A stretch of DNA of 64,000 nt. Source: an uncultured Anaerolineae bacterium. GTDB taxonomy: Bacteria > Chloroflexota > Anaerolineae > Promineifilales > Promineifilaceae. The notes beneath the pieces are model-generated. The model was given only the letters and a program-made list of their open reading frames with translations, had not been told where the DNA came from and searched no databases. The position numbers and the translations under genes were made by a program. Shown here in pieces: positions 35,313 through 44,992 of this stretch; the first letter of the stretch is position 1, and each line of letters begins with the position of its first letter. The stretch spans positions 310,001-374,000 of the forward strand of contig CAJQMR010000013.1 of the NCBI GenBank assembly GCA_905479495.1. Direction: 5' to 3'.

Positions 35313-38126
35313 ATGTTTGCCTCGGTCAATCTTCTTAAAATCAAAACGGATGACATCGAAATACAGCGCAAAGGCGCGCTGCTGCAAGGTCTGGTTGTCG
35401 CCCTAATCAGCCTAAGTGTTCTCCGTGCAGTTTTAGAGATTTTCCAACCAGTTGAAATTACGCCCCAGGCCGCGATCGGCCAAATCTTTACCTCCATTTT
35501 GTTTGGGCTACTTTGCCTGTGGGTGATCCGAACGGGCAACATTCGCTTTGCCGCGCATCTCTTTTTTAGCGTTCTCAATACGATTTTTTTTGTTCTCCTA
35601 ATCACAACCTCTAGAAATCTGTTTTTCCCTTACTTGATGCTGATTTCTGTTGTCGCCATTGCCACGCTAGATTCAGTGCGCGCCTCGGTGCTATACAGCA
35701 TCATCACCCTGACATCAGTTTCTTCATTCTTTCTTATTACAAACACGTTCGCGCTTTTAGCAGTGGTAGAATTTGCGGTCACCTGTCTGGGTATTAGCCT
35801 GGTTGCCTGGGCTACTTCCGATTATCTACAAACGGCATTGCGCAACTCCAAAACGTTGGCGGGGGAACTGCTCAACCAAAGCAATTTGCTGCAGCGGCGG
35901 GCACAACAGCTGCAATTTAGTGCCGAAATTGCTGAGAAGGGAAGTAGCTCTCTGGATTTAGCCCAACTTTTGCGGGAAACGGCCGTCCTCCTTAAGTCGC
36001 AGTTTAGCTTTTACCATGTCTCTATTTTCCTCACAGATTCCAGCAGAACTTCACTGCATTTACGCGAAGTAGCGACAGACGTCCATATTGATTTGATCAA
36101 TTTGCAATATGAGCTCCCTATCGATAATCATTCTATTGTGGGCTGGGTTGGGCTGCATCGTGAGCCACGTATTGTGGATGATGTAGAAACCGACGAAGCA
36201 TACAAAGAGGAACCGTTTCTGCCCCACACCCGTACAGAATTGGCCCTACCCTTGGTTGCTCGGGGAGAATTACTGGGAGTGCTCGACGTTCAGGGAGACC
36301 AGCCAAACATCTTCGCCCAGGAAGATGTTTCCATTTTGCAAATCATCGCCAACCAGATTGCTATCAACATTGACAACGCCCGACTATTCGCTAAAACCGA
36401 ATCTCGCCTCAATGAAACGCGCATTTTGTATGAATTTAACACCCTTCTTTCTAGCACCTTGGATGTAGGTGAGCTACACCGACGAGCGGCACGTGCCTTA
36501 ACCACCTGGTTGCATGCCTCCCGCTGCATGATCTATTCCTGGGATGTAGAAGAAAAAACTGTGACCGCCCAAGTTGACTTTATTTACGACCTGGTAGCTG
36601 GTTCCATTGATCAATATCTGCTTGATTTACCAACGTATGATCTGGCTGATTTTCACGGGATACAAAAGGTGCTGGCGTCTGGACAACCAAAAGTATGGCG
36701 CCTGGAAGATGAGCAGCTCGACAAGACTGAACGGCAATTCCTGGAAAAGATTCAACTGCACAGCTACTTGGATATTCCCCTAGTACGGGGGAAAGATACG
36801 CTGGGATTCATCCGCCTGTACCGCAGCCAATCTCAAGGGACGTTTACCGACAGCGAAATCCAACTAGCTCAGGCGATGGGGAATGAAACGGCCGTTTCCC
36901 TGGCCAATGCCACACTCACATCAGAAACCCAGGCCAGAGTGGCCCAGCTCAGTTCACTCAACCGGCTCAGTCTGGCTTTATCGGAAGCCCCCGACCTTGA
37001 GCAAGTTTATAAATCAACGCGCCGCGAAATTCTATCGCTTGTGGAAGCTACCGGTTTGGCTATTTTCCTACTGGACGCAGACAAGGAACACCTGAATTGG
37101 CTGTATCTTTATGATTACGGTGAAGAGGTCGATCTATCCAATGTTCCGCCGCTCACCCTGGACTCAGGTTTTAGTGGGTACGTCGCCCGCTCCCGCTCAT
37201 TACTACATATTCAATCCACAACTGAAAATCGGGCTAAATATAACTCTTTTCAGGTAGGTAGCTCCGATGATGCACACGAATTTTGGCTTGGGTTACCGCT
37301 TATTGTGACCAATGAATTAATTGGGGTTGTCTCGCTGCAAAACCTGGAGCCGTTTAGCGACAGAGACATTGAATTACTGACAACGATTGCCGGGACATTG
37401 GCCATTGCCGTGAACAACCTGTTGCAGCTAGAAGCTGTGCAAAAAGCGCTGGCGATTCAGTTCCAACAGCGCCTGCAAATGCAAACGGCCGCAGAGGTTG
37501 CCGCGGCCGCAACGACAGTTCTGGAACAAGAGACCCTGGCTCAAGGGGCCGTAGAACTTATCAAAGATCGGTTTGATCTGTACTATGTAGGCTTGTTCCT
37601 GGTAGAAGATGATTATGCCGTACTAAAGGCCGGTACTGGCGAGGCTGGTGAAGCACAGCTGGCTGCCAAGCGACAGCTGAAAGTAGGTGGGCAATCCTTG
37701 ATTGGTGGGGCCACCAATGATGGCAACCCCCGTATTACCCAAGATGTAACAACCGACCCCGAATGGCTGCCGAACCCACATTTGCCAGATACCCGTTCAG
37801 AATTAGCCCTGCCCTTACGCGTACGCGAACATACGATTGGCGCGCTCACGGTTCAAAGTACCAAGCCCAATTTATTCGCTGAGGATCTGATCGAAGCACT
37901 GCAAATTATGGGTGACCAACTTGCTGTTGCCATTCAAAACGCCCAACTTTTGGCCAATGCGGAATCACGCGCCAAACGGCAAGCGTTCTTAAATGAGATT
38001 AGCACCCAGCTGCACCAATCGGCCGATGTAGAAACAATTGTAGGCATTGGCCTGAGCGCCTTATCCAAGCAGCTAAATGGAACGGCCGTCGAGCTTCAGC
38101 TTGGCCGAAAAACAAAAACATCATGA
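35313..38126 (+). CDS. Membrane protein with multiple GAF domains, no kinase
   Basis: A 937-residue sensor. Residues about 25-170 hold five or six membrane segments; a coiled coil follows near 180-200. Four GAF domains appear at about 200-365, 380-535, 555-705 and 725-895; the first and last share the LPHTRTELALPL / LPDTRSELALPL and IANQIAINIDNA / MGDQLAVAIQNA signatures. It stops shortly after a final coiled-coil-like stretch without HisKA or ATPase domains, so it needs a partner. GAF ligands are not apparent; no Cys typical of bilin binding is obvious. It overlaps the next gene by 4 bases (ATGA). Confidence 0.9.
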   Translation: MFASVNLLKIKTDDIEIQRKGALLQGLVVALISLSVLRAVLEIFQPVEITPQAAIGQIFTSILFGLLCLWVIRTGNIRFAAHLFFSVLNTIFFVLLITTSRNLFFPYLMLISVVAIATLDSVRASVLYSIITLTSVSSFFLITNTFALLAVVEFAVTCLGISLVAWATSDYLQTALRNSKTLAGELLNQSNLLQRRAQQLQFSAEIAEKGSSSLDLAQLLRETAVLLKSQFSFYHVSIFLTDSSRTSLHLREVATDVHIDLINLQYELPIDNHSIVGWVGLHREPRIVDDVETDEAYKEEPFLPHTRTELALPLVARGELLGVLDVQGDQPNIFAQEDVSILQIIANQIAINIDNARLFAKTESRLNETRILYEFNTLLSSTLDVGELHRRAARALTTWLHASRCMIYSWDVEEKTVTAQVDFIYDLVAGSIDQYLLDLPTYDLADFHGIQKVLASGQPKVWRLEDEQLDKTERQFLEKIQLHSYLDIPLVRGKDTLGFIRLYRSQSQGTFTDSEIQLAQAMGNETAVSLANATLTSETQARVAQLSSLNRLSLALSEAPDLEQVYKSTRREILSLVEATGLAIFLLDADKEHLNWLYLYDYGEEVDLSNVPPLTLDSGFSGYVARSRSLLHIQSTTENRAKYNSFQVGSSDDAHEFWLGLPLIVTNELIGVVSLQNLEPFSDRDIELLTTIAGTLAIAVNNLLQLEAVQKALAIQFQQRLQMQTAAEVAAAATTVLEQETLAQGAVELIKDRFDLYYVGLFLVEDDYAVLKAGTGEAGEAQLAAKRQLKVGGQSLIGGATNDGNPRITQDVTTDPEWLPNPHLPDTRSELALPLRVREHTIGALTVQSTKPNLFAEDLIEALQIMGDQLAVAIQNAQLLANAESRAKRQAFLNEISTQLHQSADVETIVGIGLSALSKQLNGTAVELQLGRKTKTS

Positions 38127-38962
38127 CACAGGCAGATCAAATAGACAGCCCAGACCAACCCAATACGTCCGCTTTTTTGGATACCAGCTTGCCGAACGTG
38201 GCCCGCATTTTTGATTATCTAGTGGGCGGTACGGCCAATTTTGAAGTGGATCGTCAAGCCGCAAACGAGATGCTTAAAATGATGCCTTCTTTACGCAAAT
38301 GGGTGCGGCTGCGCCGCGCTTTCATTCAAGAGGCCGCCCAACTTTTGCGCCGGGAAGGGTTTACTCAATTCCTGGACATCGCCTCCGGCATGCCTTCTGA
38401 CGACCACCTGCATACCATTGTTTCCGACAGGCGGATTGTGTATAGCGATGTCAATCCTGTGGCCGTGAGTTACGGCCGTAGTTTGTTCAGTAATCATGAG
38501 GATATTGCCTACATTCGGGGGAATGCCTTGGAGCCAGAATCTATTCTGATGGCACCCGAGGTGCTCAAACTGATACATTTAAATGAACCGGTTGCCATTG
38601 GACTAAACGGTATCCAGCTATTTATAACACCTGAGCAAATACAGCATTTAGCCCAATCGCTCTTCGAGTGGGCACCTGATGGCTCCAAACTTTTCCTGGT
38701 TTTTCAAACACATGGCGAAATGGATAACCCCAAAGGGTATTATGACTTTTTAGAATTATGCCGCAGGGCCAATTTGCCAATTCGTTTAAACACGCTGGAA
38801 GAATCTGTGGAAATCATCAAGCCGTGGCACCCTAGCCTGGTCGAACCAATCACCCAGTTTTTAGGGTTACCCGCAGATTTCATCACCGAAGACGACCGCT
38901 CCGGCATCGGGATGGCTTTTTATGCTGCCTTTTTTTTGAAGCAAGAATTCGCAGCCAATTAA
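38123..38962 (+). CDS. S-adenosyl methyltransferase (PF04672-like)
   Basis: A 279-residue protein of the SAM-dependent methyltransferase family best known from actinobacteria. VARIFDYLVGGTANFEVDRQ is its hallmark N-terminus; FLDIASGMPSDDHLH is the SAM-binding loop, and YSDVNPVAVSYG the acidic ribose-binding strand. Substrate unknown. It is locked between the GAF sensor (4-base overlap) and the histidine kinase (3-base gap), so it is surely co-expressed with them. Methylation of a signalling component is a tempting inference but nothing in the sequence proves it. Confidence 0.88.
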   Translation: MTQADQIDSPDQPNTSAFLDTSLPNVARIFDYLVGGTANFEVDRQAANEMLKMMPSLRKWVRLRRAFIQEAAQLLRREGFTQFLDIASGMPSDDHLHTIVSDRRIVYSDVNPVAVSYGRSLFSNHEDIAYIRGNALEPESILMAPEVLKLIHLNEPVAIGLNGIQLFITPEQIQHLAQSLFEWAPDGSKLFLVFQTHGEMDNPKGYYDFLELCRRANLPIRLNTLEESVEIIKPWHPSLVEPITQFLGLPADFITEDDRSGIGMAFYAAFFLKQEFAAN

Positions 38963-38965
38963 ACA

Positions 38966-41900
38966 ATGCAAGAAAAAAAGCAAGCGCAAGATACAGTAAC
39001 CGTTTGGGGCATTGAGCCAATTGCATTAGAAACGGCTCTCTATAATGCCTTCATTCGGCACGCCATTGATAATCGTGGGGTGCTCACTTCACCACGGCGT
39101 GGGCGGCAAGTGGCCAGCCAGATTTCATCTTTGGTGCAGCAATACCTGGCATTTGAGGCCAACGAATCAGATATTACGGCTGCCGCCACCCAGCTGGCTG
39201 AACAAGGCATGGCCATGGTCACGGCAACACAAATGATGCGTGTTCTGCATCGCTCTGAGCCAAATTTACCGGATACGGCCGTTACCCGCCGCCTCAATGA
39301 TTTCCAAATTCTTTTCCTAGAAAAGATAGCCAACGCCCGTGAAATTGTGCAGCAGCGCTTTCAGGAAACCGCCCAGGCAGCCTTACAGCGCGCCCTGCAT
39401 ACCCAGCTGGAGCAGCAAATCTCACTGCATGAAGTTCAAAAACAACGGAACGATAACCTAAACCAGATTTTGTATTTAAATGCCCGCCTAAGCCAGGCAA
39501 ATGATGAAGCCACCCTGCTGCGGGAGGCCGTGACCGGTATTTGTCAGGCGCTCGATATTACCAACGTCACCTTATTTGAAGCCCTGGACCAACCAGATGT
39601 CTGGCGTGTCATTACAACCACAGCCCCCTATCTGAACCAGGGCGACAATGCCCCAGCCATGACCACTGACATGCTGGCCACAGCGCTTAGTAAAGAAGGT
39701 GAAACGGTACGCGCTTACCAATCTGAAGATGGCGAGAATGGCATTTCCGTGGGCATTATTTTGCGGGTTGGGCAGCGCTTGTTAGGTGCAATGGTGGCCA
39801 ACCACAATGACTTAGCCACCGAAAGCTACGAAGAATATCTGATCCTGATTCGCACCTTTGCCCAAAACCTAGCAGCCCTTTGGCACAACCTCTACTTGCT
39901 CAACGAAACCCAGCAGCGCGCCCATGAGCTGGAGATTTTGCACGGCCGTTATTTGGATAGCATTTGGAACACACCAGAAGCCAGCTTGCAGGCTCGTGCC
40001 GACGACAGCAGCCTGAATATCGTGCGCGAAGTTACGGAGCAAACAACACCAGCTTCATTTGAAGCATCGCTAGGCTATCCCTTGCAAATTGGCGACAACA
40101 GCTTTGGCAATGTCCACATTCCTGGCCTGGAAAGTTTGTCCCAAGAGGAACGCGACTTTGCTCAAGACTTGATTCGCGAGATGGGCAGCGCCCTGAACAA
40201 TGCTCAGTTTGTGCAAACGACGCGGGCCTATTCCAACCAGCTGCGCCTGGCGGCCGAAGTGTCTCGTGCGGCCAGCACCATTCTGGATCGTGATCAGCTT
40301 ATTCAAGAAGTAGTAGAATTGATTCGCTCCCGCTTCAATTTGTATTATGTTGGTCTGTTTTTGGTGGATGAAAAGGCGAATACGGCCGTTCTGCGTGCGG
40401 GTTCTGGCGAAGCCGGTCGTCTGCAAATCGAGCTAAACCACAGCCAGGAAATTGGGGGCGGCTCTATGATTGGTACGGCCGTTGCCACTGGCGAAACACG
40501 CGTCGAGCAGAATGTACGCCAGGCCACCGCCTTCAAACCAAACCCCCTGCTGCCAGATACCCAGGCAGAATTGGCCCTGCCGCTTAAAACCGGCAACAGA
40601 GTCATTGGTGCCCTGACCGTGCAAAGCAACCAGCAGGGCGCTTTTGCCAGCGAAACCGTTACCGTCCTGCAAAGTTTGGCCGACCAGCTGTCCATTGCCA
40701 TCGAAAACGCCAACCTGTTTGCCCAAACCGAAAGCACGCTGGATGAAACAAACCGACTGTATACGGCCAGCCGTCGCATTGGGCAAGCCACCAACGCCTA
40801 CGAAATCTACAAAACGTTGGTCGATTTTGCCCGCAACGCCAACATTGCCGACGTCGCAAAAATCATCATTGCCGATCCCAAAGCGCCTGACTTTGTCATC
40901 ATCCCAGTAGCCTGGAGTGCTGTTGAAGTCAACATAGAACCAAACCTGCGCATGCCCCGCGAAACATATAGTTTTGCCGATAGTCTCGTTAATACCGATC
41001 TCCTTGTTGTGGCCGACGCCCATACCCAACCTGACATTGATGAACATTCCACACAGCTGTTTTTGCAAAATGATTTGCACGCAGCGGCTCTCATCCCCAT
41101 TTACATCGAGCAGGAATGGTTAGGCACGCTGGCGCTGGCCCACAAAACACCAAACGCCTTTGCCAACACCTCGCTGCAACCGCTGCGCACGCTGGCCGAC
41201 CAGGCCGCAACCATCTTGGCGAATCAACGATTGCTGCGCCAATCCGATCTGCTATACCGCATTGGTCGCGCCCTCAATCAGGCCATCACCCGTGACGACG
41301 CCTTGGATATTGCCGTGCGCGAGATTCAAGCATACACCGGGGCCTACCAGTGCCGCTTTGTAATCTATGAACAAGGTGAAGGCAGCGGTAAGCTGCTGGC
41401 AAACTCTAGCAGCCCACGGATCGATAAAACATACCACCTCCCACTGCTGGGCGACTACACATTTGAACAACTGAGCCAGGAACAACAACCGCTGCTGCTT
41501 TCACCTAAAAATGAGGATTTTCCCAAAGAAACCATTCAGCAGCATGTGGAGCAGTTTGGCGCATATGCCTCTCTGCTCATTCCGGCCGCCAGTCAGCAAG
41601 AACTGCTGGGATATTTGGCTATTGATTCAGCGAGTGGTGAACGGCCGTTCACCCGTTCCAACATCGTTTTTGCCCAAACTGTGGTGGACCACCTTACCAC
41701 CCAGCTAGAAAATATTAAGCTGCTAGATGAGGCTTTGCATCGCGCCCAAGAACTGATCACCCTCAACCAGGTGCAGTCCAATATCTCGCGCGCGCTGGAA
41801 CTGAAACGATTGGCCAGAATCATCTATGGCGAAGTCGGTCGTCTGCTGGACAACACCATCTTCCAACTAGCCCTATACGAATCTAAACAGAATCAATACC

Positions 41901-43009
41901 GGCCTATCCTCACCATGGTTGAAGACAAACCATTCGCCAGGGAAGACCGCACCCTCATGCCGGGTGAGCCGCTTTTTGCCTTTCTCAGCCAGGACAAGCC
42001 ACTGCTGCTAGATGCCAGCGCCCCGCTTGCCCGGGCTGAACAGATTAGTGGAAACGGCCGTCTCGCTCAATCAAGCCTGTGGGTGCCGCTGCTGCAAGAT
42101 GGCGTGCCCGTAGGTCTCATCAGCGTACATTCCTATGAACCGTACGCTTACGGCGAAAGCGATACCCAATTGCTGCGCAGTGTTGCTACCCAAACCAGCC
42201 TGGCCATTGCCAATGCTCAATTGTTCCAGCAAACCCAGCAGCAAAACGAAGAGCTGCGCGAATTAGACCAGCTCAAAACCCAATTCCTGGCCAACATGTC
42301 CCATGAATTACGTACGCCACTGAACTCAATCATTGGTTTCTCGCGCGTGATTCTCAAAGGGATTGACGGCCCAACAACGCCCGCCCAGGAAGAAGACCTG
42401 CAATCAATTTATACCAATGGGCAGCATTTGCTCATGTTGATTAACGAGATTCTGGATATGGCTAAAATTGAAGCGGGCAAGATGGCGCTCAATTTTGAAA
42501 CAATTACGCTGCACGCAGCCATTGCCCCCGCCCACGATACCATGCGCAGCCTGATTGACAGTGAACGGGTCAATTTTATTTGGGATGTCCCTGACGATTT
42601 GCCAGAAATAGAGGCGGATTCTATTCGGCTAAGACAAATCTTATTGAACTTGCTATCAAATGCCGCTAAGTTCACTGAAGATGGAGAAATACGGCTGCAG
42701 GCCTATGCTGAAGATGAGACGATCCATCTTAAAGTGTCGGATACAGGCATCGGTATTGCGGCAAAAGACTTTGACAAGTTATTTATGCCATTTGCCCAGG
42801 TAGACAGTTCGAATACCCGTACGTCTAGCGGTACGGGTTTGGGTTTGCCCATTACAAAATGGCTCATTGAAATGCACCAGGGCAGTATTAACTTTACCAG
42901 TCACCTTCATGAGGGCACGACGTTCCATGTGATTTTGCCGGTTCGTCAGAACAAAGATAAGCCGACGGAAATCCCTTTCGTACAACCGACTGCCGATCAG
43001 GCAGGCTAA
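38966..43009 (+). CDS. Very large GAF-domain sensor histidine kinase
   Basis: A 1347-residue soluble kinase. Residues 1-130 are a helical sensor region similar in style to RsbR-type N-termini. Then about six GAF or GAF-like domains follow in series (roughly 175-320, 330-410, 420-590, 600-765, 770-935, 945-1100), two of which repeat LYYVGLFLVDE and LPDTQAELALPL. A coiled coil leads to HisKA at about 1105-1170 with phospho-acceptor His in MSHELRTPLN. HATPase follows with N box LLNLLSNAAKFT, G1 DTGIGIA and G2 GTGLGLPI. No membrane segment or receiver. It should phosphorylate receivers in its operon, including the threonine synthase fusion. Confidence 0.93.
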   Translation: MQEKKQAQDTVTVWGIEPIALETALYNAFIRHAIDNRGVLTSPRRGRQVASQISSLVQQYLAFEANESDITAAATQLAEQGMAMVTATQMMRVLHRSEPNLPDTAVTRRLNDFQILFLEKIANAREIVQQRFQETAQAALQRALHTQLEQQISLHEVQKQRNDNLNQILYLNARLSQANDEATLLREAVTGICQALDITNVTLFEALDQPDVWRVITTTAPYLNQGDNAPAMTTDMLATALSKEGETVRAYQSEDGENGISVGIILRVGQRLLGAMVANHNDLATESYEEYLILIRTFAQNLAALWHNLYLLNETQQRAHELEILHGRYLDSIWNTPEASLQARADDSSLNIVREVTEQTTPASFEASLGYPLQIGDNSFGNVHIPGLESLSQEERDFAQDLIREMGSALNNAQFVQTTRAYSNQLRLAAEVSRAASTILDRDQLIQEVVELIRSRFNLYYVGLFLVDEKANTAVLRAGSGEAGRLQIELNHSQEIGGGSMIGTAVATGETRVEQNVRQATAFKPNPLLPDTQAELALPLKTGNRVIGALTVQSNQQGAFASETVTVLQSLADQLSIAIENANLFAQTESTLDETNRLYTASRRIGQATNAYEIYKTLVDFARNANIADVAKIIIADPKAPDFVIIPVAWSAVEVNIEPNLRMPRETYSFADSLVNTDLLVVADAHTQPDIDEHSTQLFLQNDLHAAALIPIYIEQEWLGTLALAHKTPNAFANTSLQPLRTLADQAATILANQRLLRQSDLLYRIGRALNQAITRDDALDIAVREIQAYTGAYQCRFVIYEQGEGSGKLLANSSSPRIDKTYHLPLLGDYTFEQLSQEQQPLLLSPKNEDFPKETIQQHVEQFGAYASLLIPAASQQELLGYLAIDSASGERPFTRSNIVFAQTVVDHLTTQLENIKLLDEALHRAQELITLNQVQSNISRALELKRLARIIYGEVGRLLDNTIFQLALYESKQNQYRPILTMVEDKPFAREDRTLMPGEPLFAFLSQDKPLLLDASAPLARAEQISGNGRLAQSSLWVPLLQDGVPVGLISVHSYEPYAYGESDTQLLRSVATQTSLAIANAQLFQQTQQQNEELRELDQLKTQFLANMSHELRTPLNSIIGFSRVILKGIDGPTTPAQEEDLQSIYTNGQHLLMLINEILDMAKIEAGKMALNFETITLHAAIAPAHDTMRSLIDSERVNFIWDVPDDLPEIEADSIRLRQILLNLLSNAAKFTEDGEIRLQAYAEDETIHLKVSDTGIGIAAKDFDKLFMPFAQVDSSNTRTSSGTGLGLPITKWLIEMHQGSINFTSHLHEGTTFHVILPVRQNKDKPTEIPFVQPTADQAG

Positions 43010-43068
43010 AGATGTAACGTAAGAAGCTTACTGCAAACTTAGCCGTATATGTCGAGGAGATTTCTGCG

Positions 43069-44787
43069 ATGAGCAACATAAAAATTGTATGTCGCGCCTG
43101 TGGCGCTCAATTTGAATTTGAACGGCCGTTACCCGCCTGCCCCAACTGCAATAACCATTGGCTAGACGCCGAATACGAACTCACCCATCCACAACAAAAT
43201 GGCCATCTGGCCCAAAAAGGGCATGATTGGTTGCGCCAGCTAGACGGGCGTGGCGCAACCTTGTGGCGCTACCGTGAGCTGCTACCCATCCACGATGATG
43301 AAAACATTATCACCCTCGGTGAAGGGTGGACGCCGCTGCTGCGTGCCCATAACCTGGGCCTCATGCTGGGCCATCCCAATATCTACATCAAAGATGAACG
43401 CCAGGGGCCAACCGGTTCATTTAAAGATCGGCAGGCAGCCATTGCCATTAGCGTCATGAAAGAAGCCGGCATTAAAGAAGCCGTTGTTTCTTCCACCGGC
43501 AACGTGGCCATTGCCTATTCTGCCTACAGTGCCCGGGCAGGCATTAAACTATGGGTCTTTGTCACCAGCTCTGTACCAGCCGACAAAATGCGTGAAGTGG
43601 CCCTGTATGGCTCCGAGGTTATCAAAGTTGCCGGAACCTATGATGAGGCCAAGCGCATTGCTGCCGAATTTGCCGCCAGCAAAAATCTCTTTCTGGATCG
43701 GGGGATTAAGGGCATTGCCGCCAAAGAAGCCATGAAAACATTGGCGTTTGAAGTTGCCGAACAGTTGGGCAGCATCCACGCTGGGCAAAATTCGACCATT
43801 CTCAACGGCAGCCACTATCCTTGGCGCACACCGGATTGGTATTTGCAAGCCGTCAGCGGCGGGTTGGGACCGGTCGGTGTCATGAAAGGATTTGCCGAAT
43901 TAAAGCGGCTGGGGTTGGTAGAAAAGCTGCCCAAGATGGGGCTGTTTCAAACCAGCGGCTGCGCCCCGATGGCCACCTCATTCCACAAGGGATTATCCGT
44001 AGCCGAAAATGTAAAAGAACCACGCACGGACATCACGACCCTGGCCACAGGCGCACCGGGTGAAGCATATGAGGTCCTGTATGAACTGCTTGCCCAGAAT
44101 GGCGGTACCATTGACGCCATCACCGATGTAGAAGCATTTAATGCGCTTCATCTGGTAGCCAAGATGGATGGGCTTTCAGTGGAACCGGCAACGGCCGTTA
44201 CCTTTGCTGGTCTATTTAAGTTAATTCGCGAGGGCAAAATATTGCCCCACGAAACGGTGGTGCTCAACTGCTCTGGCCATACCTTCCCCGTAGAAAAACA
44301 CATCATCGGCGAACATTACAGCCGGGATATGGCCTTGCCCGACACAGCCGAGTTAAGCCGAAGCAACCGCAGCCGCGAAGAAGGGCTGCTGACCGCTCTG
44401 GAAGAGCTAGACAGCCGTGTACAGCGCATCACCATCGTAGAAGACAATCTGGACGCCGCCCGCCTCATCCGCCGCATCTTACAGGCCCAGGGCGACTTCC
44501 TTATTGATGAAGCCCATGATGGACACGCTGGTCTAAGGCTCATTCAAAACACAAGACCGAACCTAGTCATTTTGGATTTGATGATGCCCGAGCTGGATGG
44601 CTTTGCCGTTGTGGAAGCGATGAAAGCTGATCCCAGGCTAAGAGATATCCCCATCATCGTCATTACGGCTAAAGAGCTGACCGGTGATGAAAAGGAGCGG
44701 CTGGATGGTCAAATTAAGGCCTTGTTGCAAAAAGGTTCATTCATGGATTCCGATCTTTTAAATGATATTCAACAAGCGTTACCTTGA
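43069..44787 (+). CDS. Threonine synthase fused to a C-terminal receiver domain
   Basis: A 572-residue fusion. Residues 1-30 are a zinc-ribbon-like Cys set (Cys8, Cys11, Cys24, Cys27). Residues about 40-420 are a fold-type II PLP enzyme of the threonine synthase family (O-phosphohomoserine to threonine): LGEGWTPLL, Lys119 in GPTGSFKDRQ, SSTGNVAIAYSAY and the phosphate loop SGGLGPVG. Residues about 452-572 are a complete receiver: acidic Glu458/Asp459 in IVEDN, Asp503 in ILDLMMPE, Thr533 and Lys555. All key receiver residues are present, so phosphorylation could control the enzyme. The gene is the last in the signalling operon, 59 bases after the kinase, with GAGGAG before its ATG. No thrB, hom or other threonine gene is nearby. 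Confidence 0.93.
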   Translation: MSNIKIVCRACGAQFEFERPLPACPNCNNHWLDAEYELTHPQQNGHLAQKGHDWLRQLDGRGATLWRYRELLPIHDDENIITLGEGWTPLLRAHNLGLMLGHPNIYIKDERQGPTGSFKDRQAAIAISVMKEAGIKEAVVSSTGNVAIAYSAYSARAGIKLWVFVTSSVPADKMREVALYGSEVIKVAGTYDEAKRIAAEFAASKNLFLDRGIKGIAAKEAMKTLAFEVAEQLGSIHAGQNSTILNGSHYPWRTPDWYLQAVSGGLGPVGVMKGFAELKRLGLVEKLPKMGLFQTSGCAPMATSFHKGLSVAENVKEPRTDITTLATGAPGEAYEVLYELLAQNGGTIDAITDVEAFNALHLVAKMDGLSVEPATAVTFAGLFKLIREGKILPHETVVLNCSGHTFPVEKHIIGEHYSRDMALPDTAELSRSNRSREEGLLTALEELDSRVQRITIVEDNLDAARLIRRILQAQGDFLIDEAHDGHAGLRLIQNTRPNLVILDLMMPELDGFAVVEAMKADPRLRDIPIIVITAKELTGDEKERLDGQIKALLQKGSFMDSDLLNDIQQALP

Positions 44788-44817
44788 CTCCCACAAATCG
44801 CCAGCGATATGGACATA

Positions 44818-44855
44818 AAAGAGGGGTGAATTACGGCCGTACCTCACCCCTCTTT
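44818..44855 (+). terminator. Rho-independent terminator of the signalling operon
   Basis: AAAGAGGGGTGA (44818-44829) pairs with TCACCCCTCTTT (44844-44855); the 14-base loop carries a copy of ACGGCCGT, which is itself self-complementary. It lies 30 bases after the fusion gene's stop. Confidence 0.82.
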
Positions 44856-44992
44856 ATTCCTCCCAGTACAAACGCACCATTTATTTCGCTTGTCCAAAAA
44901 CCAAAATAGGACCACAATGTGAATTGCAAACATATTGTCATCTATGGCACAATAATCGTGCTTGATACACACTAACTTGGTCACCGAACTGT

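Noticed and set aside
40433..41080. 215-codon minus-strand frame inside the large histidine kinase
   Set aside because: Antisense shadow in a Gly-rich frame; the kinase is clearly the real gene.
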